From: Candidatus Caccoplasma merdipullorum
Lineage (GTDB): Bacteria; Bacteroidota; Bacteroidia; Bacteroidales; G3-4614
Assembly: GCA_017694415.1 (NCBI GenBank)
Contig: JADIMW010000051.1
Span: 1-41,258 of the forward strand
Length of the DNA: 41,258 bases
Direction: 5' to 3'
Shown here: positions 37,506-41,258 of the stretch, piece by piece
Position numbering within the stretch: position 1 is the first letter of the stretch
How the letters are laid out: every line of letters begins with the position of its first letter
Position numbers and translations under genes: made by a program
Notes under the pieces: model-generated
What the model was told of the DNA's origin: nothing
Databases searched by the model: none
Seen by the model: the letters and a program-made list of their open reading frames with translations, nothing else

Positions 37506-38534
37506 ATGAGTGTCGTCATATTAGGAATAGAGTCGTCATGCGATGATACGTCGGCAGCGATAATAAAAGACGGAGTATTATGTTCCAACGTAATAGCAAG
37601 TCAGGCAGTTCACGAAGCATACGGAGGCGTAGTTCCCGAACTTGCGTCGCGGGCACACCAGCAGAATATAGTTCCCGTAGTCTCCGAAGCCATAAAAAGA
37701 GCCGGAACAACCAAAGCCGACATATCGGCAATAGCATTTACAAGAGGTCCTGGATTAATGGGGTCGTTACTTGTAGGTAACTCTTTCGCCAAAGGCCTGT
37801 CGCTATCACTCGGAGTCCCGTTGCTGGATGTAAACCATTTGCAGGCACACGTGTTGGCGCATTTCATAAAAAAGAGTCCCGAACAAGATACCGCACCGCA
37901 GTTTCCGTTTATCTGCCTTCTCGTATCAGGCGGAAACTCCCAGATAATAAAAGTCGATTCATACGACAAGATGCAGGTTATAGGACAGACGATAGACGAT
38001 GCCGCAGGCGAAGCATTCGACAAATGCGCAAAAGTTATGGGGTTGGGGTATCCCGGAGGGCCGGTCATAGACAGGCTGGCAAAAGAAGGCGATGCAACCC
38101 TCTTTTCATTAAGCCGTCCGCACATAGGCGGATACGATTACAGTTTCAGCGGACTGAAAACCTCGTTTCTCTATCTGCTTCGCGATGAATTGGCCGTCGA
38201 TCCCGACTTCGTGAACAAGAACAAGGCGCATCTTGCGGCATCATTGCAGGCCGCCATAGTCGATATCCTGATGAACAAATTGAGAAAAGCCGTAAAGGAC
38301 AGCGGAATAAACCGGGTTGCAGTAGCAGGCGGAGTCTCCGCAAATTCAGCCGTCCGGCAAGCCTTCCTCGACCATTCCGCCCGTTACGGCTGGAAAGTTT
38401 ACATACCCGAGTTCTCCTTTACAACCGACAACGCGGCCATGGTTGCGATAACCGGATATTTCAAATATCAAAACGGCGAATATTGCGACATAAACGCCCC
38501 CTCCTTCTCGCGTGTCGAAAATCAATTAGTGTAA
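37506..38534 (+). CDS. tsaD: tRNA N6-threonylcarbamoyladenosine synthase TsaD
   Basis: The 342-residue protein transfers the threonylcarbamoyl group to adenosine 37 of ANN-decoding tRNAs, with TsaB, TsaE and TsaC elsewhere. ASKHA-fold features are present: the N-terminal GIESSCDDTSAAI, metal ligands His111 and His115 (VNHLQAHVLAH), the AGGVSANSAVR loop and the late Asp in TTDNAAMVAI. Older annotations call it a glycoprotease. The ATG follows a -7 element by 47 bases. The M48 protease gene begins 4 bases after its stop. Confidence 0.96.
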   Translation: MSVVILGIESSCDDTSAAIIKDGVLCSNVIASQAVHEAYGGVVPELASRAHQQNIVPVVSEAIKRAGTTKADISAIAFTRGPGLMGSLLVGNSFAKGLSLSLGVPLLDVNHLQAHVLAHFIKKSPEQDTAPQFPFICLLVSGGNSQIIKVDSYDKMQVIGQTIDDAAGEAFDKCAKVMGLGYPGGPVIDRLAKEGDATLFSLSRPHIGGYDYSFSGLKTSFLYLLRDELAVDPDFVNKNKAHLAASLQAAIVDILMNKLRKAVKDSGINRVAVAGGVSANSAVRQAFLDHSARYGWKVYIPEFSFTTDNAAMVAITGYFKYQNGEYCDINAPSFSRVENQLV

Positions 38535-38538
38535 TAAT

Positions 38539-39777
38539 ATGACGAGTGAAATAATATACTACATAATAATAATTTTCGTAGCAGGCGAATATGCAATATC
38601 GCAGTGGCTCGATTACCGCAACAGAAAAGCCGCATCGCCAGTTCTGCCTGCGTCGCTCGGCGACCTTTACGATTCCGCGAAATATGCCACGCAGCAAAAC
38701 TATTTCAAGACAAAAAACCGATTCTCCTTCTATTCCACCACATTCGAAACCGCAATAATAATACTGATGATCACGGAGGGCGGTTTCGGAAAGTTGTCGG
38801 ACGCCTGTTTCTCTCTCTTTCCCAACGGAACAATCGCAAATCTTGTCTATTTCGCCGTACTTTTTGTCGCATACGAACTATTGACCCTCCCCTTCGACAT
38901 ATACTACACGTTCGTAATAGAAGAAAAGTTCGGGTTCAACCGCACGACACCCCGCACATTCCTGTTCGACAAACTGAAAGAACTGCTGCTTGCATTCGTT
39001 TTCGGAGGAATAATACTGGCGCTGATAATATATCTCTATGGTTTGCTCGGGCAAAACTTCTGGTGGGCTGCATTTCTGGTAATAACAGCCTTCTCGTTGA
39101 TAATGACGATGTTCTATTCAAACATAATAGTCCCCCTGTTCAACAGGCAGACACCGCTGCCCGAAGGAGAATTACGCGACAAGATAGAGGCGTTTTCAAA
39201 AAAAATAAACTTCCCGCTGACAGGAATATATGTAATAGACGGTTCCAAAAGAACAACAAAAGCCAATGCCTATTTCTCGGGATTGGGATTCAAGAAAAGG
39301 ATAGTATTGTACGATACCCTCGTCAATGAATTTACCGGCGACGAACTTCTCTCCGTATTGGCGCACGAAATGGGGCATTACCGTAAAAAACACACGCTTT
39401 GGGGGTTCATGCTTTCGGCGACAGTAAACCTGTTGCAGTTTTATCTGCTGTCATTAATACTCGGAAACACGCAAGTTGCCGTATCATTAGGCGCCGATGC
39501 TCCTACATTCGCACTCTCCGTAATAGCGTTCGGTCTGTTGTTTACCCCGGTAAACCTGCTGACAAGCTATCTTGTAAACACATTTTCCCGACGCAACGAA
39601 TATCAGGCCGATACCTTCGCCGGCGAAAACGGGATGGGGGAATCACTTATTGCCGCACTGAAGAAATTATCGGTGAAATCGCTCTCCAACCTTACCCCCG
39701 ACCCGATATATGTAAAATTTTATTATTCCCATCCAACGCTATTGCAGCGAATAGCCAACATACGCAGTAAAAAATGA
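38539..39777 (+). CDS. Membrane M48 metalloprotease, Ste24/CAAX-protease-1 type
   Basis: The 412-residue integral membrane protease has several transmembrane helices, the N-terminal M48 domain (about 25-205) and a catalytic domain with the zinc motif HEMGH at residues 276-280. The third-ligand region is RRNEYQADTFA. This is the layout of Ste24 (CAAX prenyl protease 1). As bacteria do not farnesylate proteins in this way, the role is more likely membrane-protein quality control or processing (inference). It starts 4 bases after tsaD, and its stop overlaps the cinA start (ATGA). Confidence 0.92.
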   Translation: MTSEIIYYIIIIFVAGEYAISQWLDYRNRKAASPVLPASLGDLYDSAKYATQQNYFKTKNRFSFYSTTFETAIIILMITEGGFGKLSDACFSLFPNGTIANLVYFAVLFVAYELLTLPFDIYYTFVIEEKFGFNRTTPRTFLFDKLKELLLAFVFGGIILALIIYLYGLLGQNFWWAAFLVITAFSLIMTMFYSNIIVPLFNRQTPLPEGELRDKIEAFSKKINFPLTGIYVIDGSKRTTKANAYFSGLGFKKRIVLYDTLVNEFTGDELLSVLAHEMGHYRKKHTLWGFMLSATVNLLQFYLLSLILGNTQVAVSLGADAPTFALSVIAFGLLFTPVNLLTSYLVNTFSRRNEYQADTFAGENGMGESLIAALKKLSVKSLSNLTPDPIYVKFYYSHPTLLQRIANIRSKK

Positions 39778-41024
39778 ATGCCGAAGTAATTGCCATAGGA
39801 GATGAATTGCTGATAGGACAAGTAACCGACACCAATTCCGGATATATAGCACGACAACTCAACCGCCACGGGATAGAACTCATACGCGTAACACAAGTGC
39901 GCGACAGAGCCGAGGAGATAACGGCGGCAGTAAACGAATCCCTCTCCCGAGTATCCGTAGTATTGCTGACAGGCGGGTTAGGCCCCACAAAAGACGACAT
40001 AACCAAAACAACCCTCTGTGAGATATTCGGCGGCAAACTCGTCTATTCCGAGCAGACACAAGCCTCGAACGACGCACTTTTTGCCCGACAGGGAAAAGAA
40101 ATGAACGAATTGACGCGGCGGCAGGCTATGTTGCCCGACGTATGCACCATAATACCAAATCCGATAGGAACAGCACCCGCCATGCTGTTCCGACGGGGAG
40201 AAAAAATACTGGTCTCCATGCCCGGCGTCCCGTTTGAGATGCGCAATATAATGGAGAACAGCGTAATCCCCATAATTGATGAAATGTTCCCCACGCGCGG
40301 GCATATAATACACACCACCAAACTCATATCCGGTTTTACCGAATCGCGACTGGCAACATACCTCAGCGACTACGAAACCGCACTGCCTTCATCGCTAAAG
40401 CTGGCCTATCTGCCAAATATGGGAATAATAAGGCTTCGGCTTACGGCGCGCGGAAACGACAGAGCCGAATTGACCGCGCTCATGACGCGATATTCTTCGG
40501 AACTGTCAGAGCTGTTGAGCGGACATATCGTTGCCGAAGAGGACATGACCCCCGGAGAAGCGTTGGGAAAACTGTTGAAAACAAACGGTTGTACAATCTC
40601 CACGGCCGAGAGTTGTACAGGCGGTAATGTAGCGGCGCGAATAGTGGCAGTCTCCGGAGCTTCAGAATATTATAAAGGAGGAATAGTATCATACGACAAC
40701 AACGTAAAAACCGCAGAACTCGGAGTCTCCGTGCAAGATTTGCAAACATACGGAGCGGTAAGCGATGCCGTCGCGCGCAGTATGGCGCGCGGCGCGGCAG
40801 GCAAATTCGCCACCGACTGCGCAATAGCAACCTCGGGAGTTGCAGGACCGGGCGGAGGAAGTCCCGAAAAGCCCGTAGGAACAGTCTCCATATCAGTATA
40901 TAAAAAAGGCGAAGAGATAACCCGAACCATTAAATTTCCGCCGTCCGACAGAGAAAAAAACATAGAACGCTTTACCTCCACGGCAATAACCATGATGATA
41001 GAGTTGCTCATGCAGAAGAAGTAA
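39774..41024 (+). CDS. cinA: CinA-family nucleotide-processing protein (COG1058/PncC)
   Basis: The 416-residue protein has an N-terminal molybdopterin-binding-like domain, seen as IAIGDELLIGQVTDTNS and LLTGGLGPTKDD (residues 64-75). The C-terminal domain, about residues 260-416, is NMN-deamidase-like, with STAESCTGGNVAARI and GVAGPGGGSPEKPVGTV. Members hydrolyse ADP-ribose and/or deamidate NMN in pyridine nucleotide recycling; the competence name is historical. Both domains look complete. The start ATG overlaps the M48 stop by 4 bases. rpmB probably follows from its own promoter. Confidence 0.94.
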   Translation: MNAEVIAIGDELLIGQVTDTNSGYIARQLNRHGIELIRVTQVRDRAEEITAAVNESLSRVSVVLLTGGLGPTKDDITKTTLCEIFGGKLVYSEQTQASNDALFARQGKEMNELTRRQAMLPDVCTIIPNPIGTAPAMLFRRGEKILVSMPGVPFEMRNIMENSVIPIIDEMFPTRGHIIHTTKLISGFTESRLATYLSDYETALPSSLKLAYLPNMGIIRLRLTARGNDRAELTALMTRYSSELSELLSGHIVAEEDMTPGEALGKLLKTNGCTISTAESCTGGNVAARIVAVSGASEYYKGGIVSYDNNVKTAELGVSVQDLQTYGAVSDAVARSMARGAAGKFATDCAIATSGVAGPGGGSPEKPVGTVSISVYKKGEEITRTIKFPPSDREKNIERFTSTAITMMIELLMQKK

Positions 41025-41164
41025 AGCGGACGCGGTCGGCAAAGAACAGAAAAAGCCAAAAAATATAGCGATGCAGAACAAAGCGGCAATGGCAAAAAAG
41101 ACTGATAAAAATACGGTTGTTGTATGAAAAATGACAGGGCGGTAACAATTTGACGGTAAAAAAT

Positions 41165-41195
41165 TTTGCCGAGTCGATAAAAATCACTTACTTTG
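41165..41195 (+). promoter_or_regulatory. Promoter of the probable rpmB operon
   Basis: TTTG (41165-41168), a 19-base spacer and TTACTTTG (41188-41195) followed by C make a Bacteroides-type promoter with one mismatch in the -7 element. It is 52 bases before the ATG at 41248. No terminator was found after cinA in the 223-base gap. Confidence 0.6.
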
Positions 41196-41247
41196 CACTC
41201 TGTTTTGAAAAAGATACGGAAATCAATAATAAAAGAGTATATACAAA

Positions 41248-41258
41248 ATGTCTAAGAT
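41248..41258 (+). CDS. rpmB: Start of a gene, probably 50S ribosomal protein L28 (3' truncated)
   Basis: Only ATG TCT AAG and two more bases are visible, encoding Met-Ser-Lys. In Bacteroidales rpmB often follows cinA and begins MSKI, and the promoter just upstream has the form expected for a strong gene. The call rests on gene order and three codons, so it is tentative. Confidence 0.5.

Overview
The window looks like chromosomal DNA from a member of the Bacteroidota, most likely order Bacteroidales. The reasons are repeated promoters of the Bacteroides sigma-ABfr type (TAnnTTTG about 20-55 bases before start codons), almost no Shine-Dalgarno sequences, a fused lpxC/fabZ gene, a Bacteroides-type serine palmitoyltransferase, a PCMD-type surface lipoprotein, DUF4301, and the gene orders purH-mreBCD-mrdA-rodA, lpxD-lpxC/fabZ-lpxA and cinA-rpmB. 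I see no insertion sequence, prophage, CRISPR array, tRNA or rRNA. This is mostly core genome.

Layout. 1-1250: the tail of an unidentified gene, then prs with its own promoter and terminator. 1357-6120: a probable transcription unit with a surface lipoprotein, an outer-membrane barrel protein, metA and a long U32 protein. 6305-13742: purH followed by the rod-shape and elongation genes mreB, mreC, mreD, mrdA (PBP2) and rodA, ending in a bidirectional terminator shared with recA. 13830-17365 (minus strand): recA, a lipoprotein of unknown function, and a DUF4301 protein. 17473-21276: a RelA-type long RSH protein and a metallophosphoesterase. 21301-25207 (minus): a pRiA4b ORF-3-like protein and the lipid A genes lpxD, lpxC/fabZ, lpxA. 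25550-27882: sphingolipid gene spt with an aldo/keto reductase. 27890-29018 (minus): a TtcA-like PP-loop enzyme and a small DMT-type membrane protein. 29137-32735: a small membrane protein, then a TPR/PD40 lipidless exported protein with nfeD and floA. 32909-37384 (minus): a TamB-like giant protein. 37451-41024: tsaD, a Ste24-type M48 protease and cinA. The window ends on the first codons of a gene that is probably rpmB.

How the genes fit together. Much of the window builds the cell envelope: peptidoglycan elongation (mreBCD, PBP2, RodA), lipid A (LpxA/C/D, FabZ), sphingolipid (Spt), outer-membrane biogenesis (TamB) and membrane organisation or quality control (NfeD, FloA, M48). The rest is housekeeping: PRPP and purine synthesis, methionine synthesis, the stringent response, recombination and tRNA modification.

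I did not find a convincing new multi-gene system. The strongest unusual signal is compositional. Plus-strand genes encode isoleucine almost only with ATA (24 of 25 in prs and 24 of 27 in nfeD, counted by hand), while minus-strand genes favour ATT (9 of 12 in the DMT gene, with 2 ATA). This looks like strong replication-strand mutation bias. Other leads are the degenerate HD domain in the RSH protein, nucleotidyltransferase-like motifs in DUF4301, Glu111 in MetA (predicting acetyl-CoA use), an aldo/keto reductase coupled to spt, and a terminator tail that doubles as the recA promoter.
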